A program made the position numbers and the translations under genes. The notes under the pieces are model-generated. The model was given only the letters and a program-made list of their open reading frames with translations, was not told where the DNA came from and made no database searches. Positions 8,587-16,392 of a stretch of 18,075 nt of DNA are shown in pieces (position 1 is the first letter of the stretch; each line of letters starts with the position of its first letter). The stretch comes from UBA817 sp049889215 (GTDB lineage: Bacteria > Margulisbacteria > Marinamargulisbacteria > UBA817), in the NCBI GenBank assembly GCA_049889215.1, contig JBMHDV010000031.1, positions 1 through 18,075 on the forward strand, in the 5' to 3' direction.

Positions 8587-9793
8587 AACAATGTTCCTTT
8601 GGCTATTGTTGAGTGCTTCGTTAATGGCGTATCTTCCTCGCTCAAGTACATTTTCTTCACTGCATATGCTAGATGCAAGAGCTGGGGGCATGGGACATGC
8701 TTATACTGGCATTTCAGATACGTTAATTGGTGCATATTATAACCCTGCAGGACTGGCTTATATTGATCAACAGCGCATAAGTGAATCAAGCAACATCTTT
8801 ACATCACAAACATTAACATACAAATCAAGAACGTATGATTTTACGTATCAGCAATTATCACAATCCACCACGCCTCCCATGATTGCCTATTTTCAACAAT
8901 TTAATCAATTCAATGTGGCCTTTTCTGTTATCACGCTATCCGCCAGCTCCTTTAATAAAGATGCCACCATTAAACCCGGCAGCCTTACGATTCATGAAAA
9001 TATAAACAATACAGAATCTCACCGATTAATTGGGCCAAGTTCAGCAATATTACTGGCCCCAAATTTAGCTGTTGGTGCGAGTTTATTTTATTCCAATGAT
9101 TCCCGTCATCACATTGAAAACACATATAACTACATCACAACAAACCCGAATGCGATTCAAATTTGGACGAATCGTTACACAAAGGAAACCATGCATGAGC
9201 TTTTAGGCATTTTTGGTCTGCAATGGATGCCAACACCAACACTATCGATTGGTGCTAAACTTAATATTCCATATCGACTCTCAGGGAACGGATCAGAACA
9301 AGAGATCATTGGATCTATTGATCACCTTGGTAAAACATACACATCTAGTATTGGTATGGTTGATTATGATTTAAAAACATTGGGCTATGAAAGCAATCCT
9401 TTAGAAGCCCGACTTGGTTTGGGATTATTCTTATCCGAGTCGTCTTTGATAAGTGTTGATATGAGTATCATCAAGCCAAAAAACACAGCCAATTACCCAT
9501 CTAAAACCATATTTGCCCTTCATTTCGGAGGTGAACATTATTTAACCCCATACACCCCGATTCGATTTGGTATGTATAACAGCCCTTCATTTTTGCCTAG
9601 TCATGCAGACGGAGATCATCTTAATGGTTATGGTTCGGCCATATCACTAGGTCATGAGTTCGGAAAAAGCAAACTAAATATTGGGTTGGACTATCGGTGG
9701 GCAAATGGCCATCGGACATCCAATGGCAGTACAACGTATAATGTCAATTATTCGTCATTAAGTGTGCTGTTATCTGCAAGCTCGTCGTTTTAA
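8573..9793 (+). CDS. PorV/OmpP1-like outer-membrane beta-barrel (UPF0164 type)
   Basis: 406 residues. A signal peptide (cleavage plausible after SLMA, residue 19) precedes the hallmark DARAGGMGHAYTGISDTLIGAYYNPAGLAY region (~34-63), equivalent to the GARxxGMGGA...NPAGL signature of PorV/FadL-like proteins. The rest alternates aromatic and polar residues as in a membrane beta-barrel. The chain ends in SSSF, and a terminal Phe matches the signal read by the BAM machinery. Function could be transport of hydrophobic compounds or an outer-membrane secretion accessory; the sequence does not decide. The ATG at 8573 overlaps the protease gene by 14 bases, with GGAGG at 8553-8557 (15-base spacing, a little long). 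A second in-frame ATG at 8591 leaves an even longer gap. The TAA overlaps the convergent slyD stop in TTAA at 9790-9793. Confidence 0.83.
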   Translation: MLYAKTMFLWLLLSASLMAYLPRSSTFSSLHMLDARAGGMGHAYTGISDTLIGAYYNPAGLAYIDQQRISESSNIFTSQTLTYKSRTYDFTYQQLSQSTTPPMIAYFQQFNQFNVAFSVITLSASSFNKDATIKPGSLTIHENINNTESHRLIGPSSAILLAPNLAVGASLFYSNDSRHHIENTYNYITTNPNAIQIWTNRYTKETMHELLGIFGLQWMPTPTLSIGAKLNIPYRLSGNGSEQEIIGSIDHLGKTYTSSIGMVDYDLKTLGYESNPLEARLGLGLFLSESSLISVDMSIIKPKNTANYPSKTIFALHFGGEHYLTPYTPIRFGMYNSPSFLPSHADGDHLNGYGSAISLGHEFGKSKLNIGLDYRWANGHRTSNGSTTYNVNYSSLSVLLSASSSF

Positions 9794-10275
9794 TCAATTA
9801 ATTCACGAATATTACCGATGTCTTGTTCTTCGGCGGTCATTTCGCGTGTTGATATAACCTCAATGCTATAATCAAGTGTTTTTCCAGCAAGGGGATGATT
9901 TAAATCTAGAGTAACTTTATTGTCTTTGATTGATTTAATTCGTGCCATTGCTAGTGTATTTCCATCTTCTGTTTCAACCTCAACCTCAACATCCATTCCT
10001 TCAATTAGATCATCGATTTGGTCAAACATATCTTTGGAGGCTTCCTGAACATAGGCTTCATCATACTCCCCAAAGGCATCTTCTGGCTCAATCACCAGAT
10101 TAATTTTATCGCCATCTTTCTTACCAATTAATGCCGCTTCTAAACTTGGAATAATTTGATCATGGCCAGCAACAAATGGCAATGGCATGTCTTTGGTGGC
10201 TTCATCTAAAAGTTCACCATTTTTATCTTTTAATGTGAACGCAATATAAACTACAGTATCCGCTTTAATGGTCAT
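9790..10275 (-). CDS. slyD: SlyD-like FKBP-type peptidyl-prolyl cis-trans isomerase
   Basis: 161 residues from the ATG at 10275. The FKBP domain is interrupted by an insert-in-flap domain, as in SlyD. N-terminal FKBP strands (VVYIAFTLKDKNGELLDEA, then PFVAGHDQIIPSLEAALIG) precede the IF domain (EPEDAFGEY to about LAMARIKSI). The family signature LDLNHPLAGKTL closes it. SlyD accelerates prolyl isomerisation and holds unfolded chains in the cytoplasm. The His/Cys-rich metal-binding tail of the E. coli protein is absent; this protein ends in an acidic ENIRELID-like tail (DIGNIRELID). A GTG at 10284 is in frame but directly abuts the ribosome-binding site, so I reject it as the start. The gene stands alone, convergent with the barrel gene and divergent from the ABC exporter. 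Confidence 0.92.
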   Translation of the reverse strand: MTIKADTVVYIAFTLKDKNGELLDEATKDMPLPFVAGHDQIIPSLEAALIGKKDGDKINLVIEPEDAFGEYDEAYVQEASKDMFDQIDDLIEGMDVEVEVETEDGNTLAMARIKSIKDNKVTLDLNHPLAGKTLDYSIEVISTREMTAEEQDIGNIRELID

Positions 10276-10283
10276 TTTGAACA

Positions 10284-10289
10284 CTCCTT
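10284..10289 (-). promoter_or_regulatory. Shine-Dalgarno AAGGAG of slyD
   Basis: On the minus strand AAGGAG lies exactly eight bases before the ATG at 10275. The alternative GTG codon at 10284-10282 shares its first base with the last G of this site, leaving no spacing, so the site decides the start. Confidence 0.75.
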
Positions 10290-10378
10290 GGCTTTTTCAT
10301 TAGTTTACCTCATCCAACTAAAGATAGATAGCCTTTACTAAATGTCTATTCTGATTTTAGTGATATTAAGCTACCATT
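10290..10378. promoter_or_regulatory. Divergent intergenic region, slyD / ABC exporter
   Basis: AT-rich spacer that must contain promoters for both directions. On the plus strand TACCAT (10372-10377) is a 4/6 match to a -10 box and abuts the exporter start codons; GATATT at 10362-10367 is an alternative. No -35 of good quality is visible for either. There is no GGAG-like site before the exporter ATG at 10379 or the in-frame ATG at 10385. Confidence 0.35.
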
Positions 10379-12127
10379 ATGATCATGTGGGAATTTATTA
10401 AAACTTACCCGTTTAAGTACTGGCGGTGGTACATCATTGGCTTTATTGCCTTAATTATTACAACGTTAATTACAACACTAATTCCACTTGAAATCATGAA
10501 AATCATTGATTTGATTAACGAAGAATCCGCTTGGCGAATACTAAAACCCCATATTTTAATGTTGGTTGGCCTTGCCGTTGGCTTGGCTGTGGTTCGTACA
10601 CTATCTCGAATTTTAATTTTCACACCTGGCCGATATGTGGAATATGATCTACGAAAACAAATCCATGCTCATTTACTTACTTTGCCCCCCGCTTTTTTTC
10701 GAAAAAACACCATTGGAGACACGATGTCACGCATGATTAATGATATTCAAGCATTACGTCTGATGTCCGCATTTGGATTTTTACATATTATTAATACAAC
10801 CATGATTTATACATTGGTCATTGTTCAAATGGTTGCAATACACCCAACACTTACCGCATGGGTGATGTTACCCATCCCATTTGCTTTATTGGTCATTCGA
10901 TTTTTTGTAAAACGATTGTACAAATACATCAAAGCTTCACAACAACAATTGGGTAGCATTACTGATTTTTTTGTTGAATCTGTCGCCAATATGAGTTTGA
11001 TTAAAACTTACAATGCAGAAGCACGGATTATTGAGGAAATGCATAAAGACAACTGCACCTACCGTGACACCCAAATTAATTTAGCCAGCATTCGATCCAC
11101 AATGTTCCCATTTATTGCAACCATTGGTTCGATTGGCCAAATCATATTACTTTACATTGGTGGTCAGCAAATTATTAATGGGTCATTAACCATTGGTGAG
11201 CTTGTTGCATTTAGTACTTACCTAACGTTGCTGGCATGGCCAACAGCGGCACTGTCTTGGATTATTAATATTATTCAGCGGGGTGTGGCATCTTTAAAAC
11301 GGATCAATGCGATTTTAGATACGGCCCCCCACCCTCAATTTAATACGCCACCAACCCCATCATTTAATGCGCCGCCAAAAATCCAAGTCAAGGATTTATC
11401 ATTTGGCTATCCAGGCAGTAAAAAGGCCGTATTATCGGATGTTTCTTTCACCATAAACCCAGGCCAACGCTTGGGTATTTTTGGACCAACTGGTTCGGGG
11501 AAAACAACCTTAGCTAACTTAATTGCATTATTGGAACCCACAGAATCAAATACCGTATTTTATAATGATACAGATGTCACAACCATGAACGTTAATCAAC
11601 TGCGACATGACATTGCGTTTGTACCACAAAAACGGTTTTTATTTTCTGCGCCAATTAAAGACAATGTTTTATTTAGCAATCCAGCGCTTCCGCAACAGAC
11701 GGCTGATGACGCAGCTCATCGGGCCTGCGTATATGATGACATTATTGCGTTCCCAAACCAATGGGGCACCATGGTTGGGGAAAAAGGTATTATGCTCTCA
11801 GGTGGTCAACAACACCGTTTGGCCATGGCCAGGGGCTATGCATCGACCCACCACATGCTTATTCTAGATGACGTTTTATCATCCGTTGATCACGATACTG
11901 AAGCCAACATGATAGAAGCCATGTATGATCATGCCACACCCCCGACGACCGTTATTATTGCCCACCGTGTGTCTGCATTATCAAAATGCGATCACATAAT
12001 CGTATTGGATGAAGGAAAAATTATTCAAGAAGGCAGCCACGAAGATCTAATTCAACAACCGGGCATCTATCAAGCCACATGGCAGTACCAACAATTGGAG
12101 GCAAGATTAAATGACAGCCACAACTAA
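10379..12127 (+). CDS. ABC exporter half-transporter, degenerate-site subunit
   Basis: 582 residues: an N-terminal type IV exporter membrane domain with six predicted helices (~15-36, 58-80, 133-155, 157-178, 244-266, 272-295) fused to a nucleotide-binding domain (~335-575). Visible motifs are Walker A GPTGSGKTT (369-377), Q-loop Q417, a perfect LSGGQ signature (473-477), Walker B LILD (494-497) and H-loop H529. The residue after Walker B is D498 instead of the catalytic Glu, the usual mark of the inactive site in heterodimeric exporters such as TM287/288 and BmrCD. The partner is the next gene, which overlaps by 17 bases. Substrate cannot be read from sequence; drugs, lipids or peptides are all possible. 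The start may be the ATG at 10379 or the one at 10385; neither has a Shine-Dalgarno sequence. Confidence 0.93.
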   Translation: MIMWEFIKTYPFKYWRWYIIGFIALIITTLITTLIPLEIMKIIDLINEESAWRILKPHILMLVGLAVGLAVVRTLSRILIFTPGRYVEYDLRKQIHAHLLTLPPAFFRKNTIGDTMSRMINDIQALRLMSAFGFLHIINTTMIYTLVIVQMVAIHPTLTAWVMLPIPFALLVIRFFVKRLYKYIKASQQQLGSITDFFVESVANMSLIKTYNAEARIIEEMHKDNCTYRDTQINLASIRSTMFPFIATIGSIGQIILLYIGGQQIINGSLTIGELVAFSTYLTLLAWPTAALSWIINIIQRGVASLKRINAILDTAPHPQFNTPPTPSFNAPPKIQVKDLSFGYPGSKKAVLSDVSFTINPGQRLGIFGPTGSGKTTLANLIALLEPTESNTVFYNDTDVTTMNVNQLRHDIAFVPQKRFLFSAPIKDNVLFSNPALPQQTADDAAHRACVYDDIIAFPNQWGTMVGEKGIMLSGGQQHRLAMARGYASTHHMLILDDVLSSVDHDTEANMIEAMYDHATPPTTVIIAHRVSALSKCDHIIVLDEGKIIQEGSHEDLIQQPGIYQATWQYQQLEARLNDSHN

Positions 12128-13865
12128 CACTAACGATAAGCAATATTTGGTACAGTATTTTCAGTATTTAAAGCGCCATAAACTTCGCCTTGGGATTAGT
12201 TTAATTAGTATTCCATTGATTGCAATCATTCATATTTCTCAACCCCTTATTTTAAAATATGCGATTGATTCAGTATTTTTAAACCAACAGTATGACATGT
12301 TACATATTGTAGCAAGCGTGTTAGCAATTGCAGTTGTTGCCGAATTTAGCTTACGATCTTTTCAATCGTTTTTATTTCAACACATTGGCCAACACACTGT
12401 TACTGATATTCGAAAAGATTTGTTTACCCATGTGACAAAACTACGCATGAGCTATTTTGATCGAACACCACAAGGCGTTTTAACATCGCGACTCACCAGT
12501 GACTTGGAATCGTTAAATGATAGCTTTGCAACGGGTGTTGTAACTCTAATTGCGGATATCTTAACCATCGTTGGTATTTTGGTCGCCATGTTCACTCTAA
12601 GTGTTGAACTAACACTGGTTACCCTTGCAATTACCCCGCCACTATTTTTGTTTGTAAATATTTGCCGCAAGCAATTGCGTGTCCAATACAATCGAATTCG
12701 ATCCACCATTGGTAAGTTAAATGCCTCTATTCAAGAACAATTGGAAGGGTTGAGTATTATTCAGCAGTATAATCGACAAGAATTAAATGAGTCTCAATTT
12801 GATGGCTTGAATACCGATTACAGAAAGGCCACTATTTCTTCAGTAACATATGACGCCTTGCTTTATTCGGTGATTGAGTCCATGGCCAGCATTACACTAG
12901 GGCTGGTGATTGGCTATGCACTGGGGTTTCAACAATCCACCACCATTACTATTGGTTTGTTGGTGGCGTTTATTGACTACATTCAAAAGTTCTTTCAACC
13001 GTTAAAAGAGATCTCCAATAAATTCGCTATCTTACAACATGCATTAGCATCGTTAGAAAAAATATTTGGCCTGTTTAATGAAACAGAAATTATTCAAGAA
13101 AAAGCAACTAAGATGTCATCATTCACAGGTGAGATTCAATTCAGATCTGTAAATTTTCATTACCCTGGTCATGAAAATAAGCCAGTATTAAATGATGTAT
13201 CGTTTTCGCTAAAAAACAAAGAGACTCTTGCCATTGTTGGTCCAACAGGATCCGGAAAGAGCAGTGTCATTAAATTATTACTGGGATTGTATGAAGGTTA
13301 TTCGGGCTCAATCAAAATGGATGATTATGAATTGCGTGATGTGGATGCCCAATCATTACGTGAGCATGTGGTTACGGTTGGACAAGACCCGCGACTTTTT
13401 AATCGAAGTGTGGCATTTAACGTATCACTGGGTAATCCCAATATATCAAACGACGATATTTTAACTGCCCTTGAAATGGCGAATGCCATGCACATCGTTA
13501 ACAAATTACCGGATGGCATCCACAGTCCATTAAACCAATTTGGGCAACAATTATCTGCTGGTGAAGCTCAACTAATAAGCTTTGCACGTGCGCTGGCTAG
13601 CCCTGCACCTCTCATTTTATTGGATGAAGCAACTGCAAATATTGATAGCTTAAATGAAGCAGCAATACAAACAGCCACTGAACGATTATTGGCAGAGCGA
13701 ACCGTCATTGTGATTGCCCACCGATTATCTACCATCCAGCACGCCAATACCATTATTGCCCTTAAAAATGGACAGATTATTGAACAAGGGTCGCACCAGC
13801 AACTGATTGATTTGGATGGATTTTATGCCAAATTGTATCAAATGCAGTTTGAAATTAGTCATTAA
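12111..13865 (+). CDS. ABC exporter half-transporter, catalytic-site subunit
   Basis: 584 residues with the same fused architecture: six membrane helices (~27-49, 64-84, 140-162, 165-184, 250-271, 277-297) and an ATPase domain (~340-580). Motifs are Walker A GPTGSGKSS (377-385), Q-loop Q425, Walker B LILLD (501-505) followed by catalytic E506, and H-loop H537. The signature is LSAGE (481-485) instead of LSGGQ. This is complementary to the upstream subunit: this protein's Walker A/B with the partner's LSGGQ makes the working ATP site, while the partner's D498 faces this degenerate signature. The pair therefore forms an asymmetric heterodimer in the inner membrane. GGAGG at 12097-12101 lies nine bases before the ATG inside the upstream gene, so translation is coupled. 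Confidence 0.94.
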   Translation: MTATTNTNDKQYLVQYFQYLKRHKLRLGISLISIPLIAIIHISQPLILKYAIDSVFLNQQYDMLHIVASVLAIAVVAEFSLRSFQSFLFQHIGQHTVTDIRKDLFTHVTKLRMSYFDRTPQGVLTSRLTSDLESLNDSFATGVVTLIADILTIVGILVAMFTLSVELTLVTLAITPPLFLFVNICRKQLRVQYNRIRSTIGKLNASIQEQLEGLSIIQQYNRQELNESQFDGLNTDYRKATISSVTYDALLYSVIESMASITLGLVIGYALGFQQSTTITIGLLVAFIDYIQKFFQPLKEISNKFAILQHALASLEKIFGLFNETEIIQEKATKMSSFTGEIQFRSVNFHYPGHENKPVLNDVSFSLKNKETLAIVGPTGSGKSSVIKLLLGLYEGYSGSIKMDDYELRDVDAQSLREHVVTVGQDPRLFNRSVAFNVSLGNPNISNDDILTALEMANAMHIVNKLPDGIHSPLNQFGQQLSAGEAQLISFARALASPAPLILLDEATANIDSLNEAAIQTATERLLAERTVIVIAHRLSTIQHANTIIALKNGQIIEQGSHQQLIDLDGFYAKLYQMQFEISH

Positions 13866-13871
13866 ATTCAA

Positions 13872-13900
13872 TTCATAAATATTACAACATACGCTATAAT
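13872..13900 (+). promoter_or_regulatory. Sigma70-type promoter before the lipoprotein gene
   Basis: The best promoter in the window: a perfect TATAAT at 13895-13900 with TTCATA at 13872-13877 (4/6 of TTGACA) across a 17-base spacer. It lies in the 53-base gap after the ABC exporter, so the lipoprotein and the following gene can be transcribed independently. A ribosome-binding site GGGAG (13907-13911) lies seven bases before the ATG, giving a very short leader. Confidence 0.65.
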
Positions 13901-13918
13901 TTTGGTGGGAGAAGCTTT

Positions 13919-15046
13919 ATGAAAAACTTATTATTACTACTAATTATTGCAGGCACATTATTTTCGTGCAGTGAAAAAAAGGACACCACAACATCCTATG
14001 TTGGACCAGGGTCTGAATACAGCATTACATTCAATGAATCTGACAATACCTTTGATTTAACTGAATCGGATTCTAGCCTCACAATTGCTGGAAGTTACAC
14101 GACATTGGCATCTGGCTTTAAGAAATTAACTGTCGGAACCGTTTCTGGCGGGGGTTCCTCTGGCCCGTCAGCGGGAGATCAAGCCTACGGTGTGGATATT
14201 CCTGGGGTTGTTTTTTTATTAAAACCATTGGAAGCAAATTCCGAAATTGTTTCGATGGTGAGTAAAGGCAGTTGCCCAACGGGTGATTTTAATATGAACT
14301 GGATTATTACTGGCATTGACTCAGACGATACATTTAGAAAGAGCTGTGTGGATGGCCAAGCAACACCAACAGGGGTTGATGCTTTGGGCACATTTTCATT
14401 TAATGCATCGACTGAAGTTGGTAGCCTTCCAAACTTATATGATATTTGTGGCAATGAAGTTGGTGACCAGAATCAGAGTTTAGGTAAAATTACCTGTAGT
14501 AACGGTATTGGCCAACCCGCCCAAGAGGATCAAGCAAAAATGTATCTAACGGCCAATGGCGGCGCCATTGTTAAAATGGAAGATGATGCAGGTGGAGTAG
14601 ATGACGATGATGACAAGGTTATTGTCGGATTGCCTGTAAACACAGTTGTGAAGGCCAGCTTAGCTGATGAGTACATTGGTATGATTATGATGAATAATAG
14701 TGGTGGGCAAGATAGTGTTCATTTAATTAAAGCCAGCGTCGATACCAATGCAGTTATTACCTTCTCTGAAGTTAACCCTGATACGAATGACGATATTACC
14801 TCCAATTTTAAAGATGCGTCTGCAACCATGACTGATATTAATCAACCATCAACAGGTTTTTCGCGTGGAACATATACAGTTAAAGGTAGTGATGGTGCTG
14901 GTGGATACGTCACAATAAGCAATAAAAAAGTGACATGCATGTCCAATCAAAACATTAATGGAACAAGCAAGAACTTCATCTTTTGTGTTGGTGAAGAAGG
15001 CAGCGGTGCAGATCAAATGCTAAATGTATTGTTAGTATCAAAATAA
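13919..15046 (+). CDS. Secreted lipoprotein of unknown function
   Basis: 375 residues. A short signal peptide ends in the lipobox LFSC, so Cys17 is the probable lipidated residue; Ser follows it, compatible with outer-membrane sorting under E. coli rules. The mature part is Gly/Ser/Thr/Asp-rich and beta-like (SSLTIAGSYTTL, FSFNAST). It holds six further cysteines (119, 143, 177, 193, 340, 356), an even number that could form three disulfides in the periplasm or at the surface. An acidic stretch GVDDDDDK (226-233) lies near the middle. I recognise no family. It has its own promoter and good ribosome-binding site; the next gene starts 30 bases after its stop and is probably cotranscribed. Confidence 0.85.
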   Translation: MKNLLLLLIIAGTLFSCSEKKDTTTSYVGPGSEYSITFNESDNTFDLTESDSSLTIAGSYTTLASGFKKLTVGTVSGGGSSGPSAGDQAYGVDIPGVVFLLKPLEANSEIVSMVSKGSCPTGDFNMNWIITGIDSDDTFRKSCVDGQATPTGVDALGTFSFNASTEVGSLPNLYDICGNEVGDQNQSLGKITCSNGIGQPAQEDQAKMYLTANGGAIVKMEDDAGGVDDDDDKVIVGLPVNTVVKASLADEYIGMIMMNNSGGQDSVHLIKASVDTNAVITFSEVNPDTNDDITSNFKDASATMTDINQPSTGFSRGTYTVKGSDGAGGYVTISNKKVTCMSNQNINGTSKNFIFCVGEEGSGADQMLNVLLVSK

Positions 15047-15076
15047 ATTCTTAATCTTAAAAAAAGGGGGGGGCTC
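15047..15076 (+). promoter_or_regulatory. A7G8 tract serving as ribosome-binding site
   Basis: Seven A (15059-15065) run straight into eight G (15066-15073), three bases before the ATG at 15077. The purine block can pair with the anti-Shine-Dalgarno sequence in several registers. A G8 run in AT-rich DNA is unusual and prone to slippage. No stem-loop terminator is visible in this gap. Confidence 0.55.
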
Positions 15077-16390
15077 ATGCTTTCTAGAATTACCCAACGA
15101 ATATTATATCAAACGATGCGCCATAAACAGACGGCGTCCCTTCTCAACAGGCAGACATTACCAACACCATCATGCCACCCACATGACTGGCAGCGTCCAT
15201 TCAGCATTGATACCAGTTTAGCAAACGATGCTCGACGAGCCAGAGATACCGTTGAATTCCGATTCATGTGGAAGCTACTTGGCTTAGGAGACATGACCCC
15301 GCCACCGTTGGACCCAACACAAATTTCTGTTGTACCATTATCAGATTTGATGACCCATACCAAGGAAGGTGGGGCGACCCCAACGCATTTGGATGAAGTT
15401 GGTGACTATTTGGGCCAAATAAAACAAAGCCTAACAACAAATACACGCCTTGCTGAACACCTCAATGACCTGCCAGGGGATGATTTACCGGACCGAATGA
15501 GCCAATATTCTCGATTAAGTAATATGATGGTGGGCCAATCCAATGACCGTCATTTTTGGTTATTTAAATTTGTCCCATTTTCGGAATGCTTACGTGAATT
15601 TGCCGGGCCATGCCTGGCCACCATTTGTGAAGAACGGAGCATGGTATTAAAACACTTAATGATGCATGTAAAAGATGAAACCACATTGGGGGTATTAGAC
15701 CCATTCAAACCACAAGAAGTGGTATCTGCCATACAAAAGAACACTGTTTTTGTGGCCCGTGAATTCTACTTAAATGCCATCACATTAAATGATAATGGCG
15801 ATATTACAGATGAAATTATGGCATTAACAGAACAGATCCCTACCCATACATTTGTTCGAAATTATGTACTATTGCACTGGGTGTTGGGAGATGCTGACTT
15901 TAATAACCCAGGAAACTTTTTAATTGGTAACCGATTGAATGCTCGCCAAGGAAAAGCATTAACCTCCATTGATTATGGTCAGATTCTACAAGAAGCGGTC
16001 GGGTTAAGTGGCCACCGTAAGGGATCACTTCCTGATCGTCAATACATTTCAAAAACATTTGAGGGTGGCCCAGACCATTTTTTTGAACGGCAATGTGCGG
16101 ATGGCTTTAACCCAATGCTGGGCATTATTTATAACCGACTGTGCAATTTGGAACGGCAAGCAGGTGTACCAGCATCTGAAATTCGAGACCGTGTGATTCA
16201 TAACATGAAAACCATTCGGTTACGATCAGGCGACCAAAAACGGTTGGGCTATAAACTGGATGCCATTGAATTATTTTTAAATCGTATTGGGTTGGCAACC
16301 CATGCCGACCACTTGGCAGGGCTATTGCGATTGCAGGATCCAGCGCCAGTCACACTTTATGAAATTGTTACCGGGCACTCACTAAACTAA
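15077..16390 (+). CDS. Unrecognised protein with divergent kinase-like motifs
   Basis: 437 residues, no signal peptide or membrane segment. I cannot name the family, but the order of motifs resembles the protein-kinase/PI3K-4K/HipA fold. FWLFKF (160-165) supplies a candidate ATP-binding Lys164. ICEERSMVLKHLM (183-195) could be the helix carrying the paired Glu. LLHWVLGDADFNNPGNFLI (265-283) resembles a catalytic loop with D272 or D274 and metal-binding N280. LTSIDYGQI (295-303) resembles the DFG-type metal site with D299. D274 to N280 is one residue longer than the classical D-x4-N spacing, so the match is not textbook. The N-terminal ~150 residues are Pro/Arg-rich and unassigned. It could phosphorylate a protein, a lipid or a small molecule, or be a pseudokinase. 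It follows the lipoprotein gene by 30 bases and ends two bases from the convergent helicase stop. Confidence 0.8.
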   Translation: MLSRITQRILYQTMRHKQTASLLNRQTLPTPSCHPHDWQRPFSIDTSLANDARRARDTVEFRFMWKLLGLGDMTPPPLDPTQISVVPLSDLMTHTKEGGATPTHLDEVGDYLGQIKQSLTTNTRLAEHLNDLPGDDLPDRMSQYSRLSNMMVGQSNDRHFWLFKFVPFSECLREFAGPCLATICEERSMVLKHLMMHVKDETTLGVLDPFKPQEVVSAIQKNTVFVAREFYLNAITLNDNGDITDEIMALTEQIPTHTFVRNYVLLHWVLGDADFNNPGNFLIGNRLNARQGKALTSIDYGQILQEAVGLSGHRKGSLPDRQYISKTFEGGPDHFFERQCADGFNPMLGIIYNRLCNLERQAGVPASEIRDRVIHNMKTIRLRSGDQKRLGYKLDAIELFLNRIGLATHADHLAGLLRLQDPAPVTLYEIVTGHSLN

Positions 16391-16392
16391 GT

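Noticed and set aside
10276..10284. GTG start giving three extra residues to SlyD
   Set aside because: It abuts the AAGGAG site with no spacing; the ATG at 10275 is ideally spaced.
11607..11867. 86-codon ORF in another frame of the first ABC gene
   Set aside because: It is a shadow of the conserved ATPase domain, including Q-loop and LSGGQ, with no independent start signal.
14596..14619. DDDDDK acidic run in the lipoprotein as a protease or calcium site
   Set aside because: Resemblance to an enterokinase site is chance; no EF-hand or RTX spacing surrounds it.
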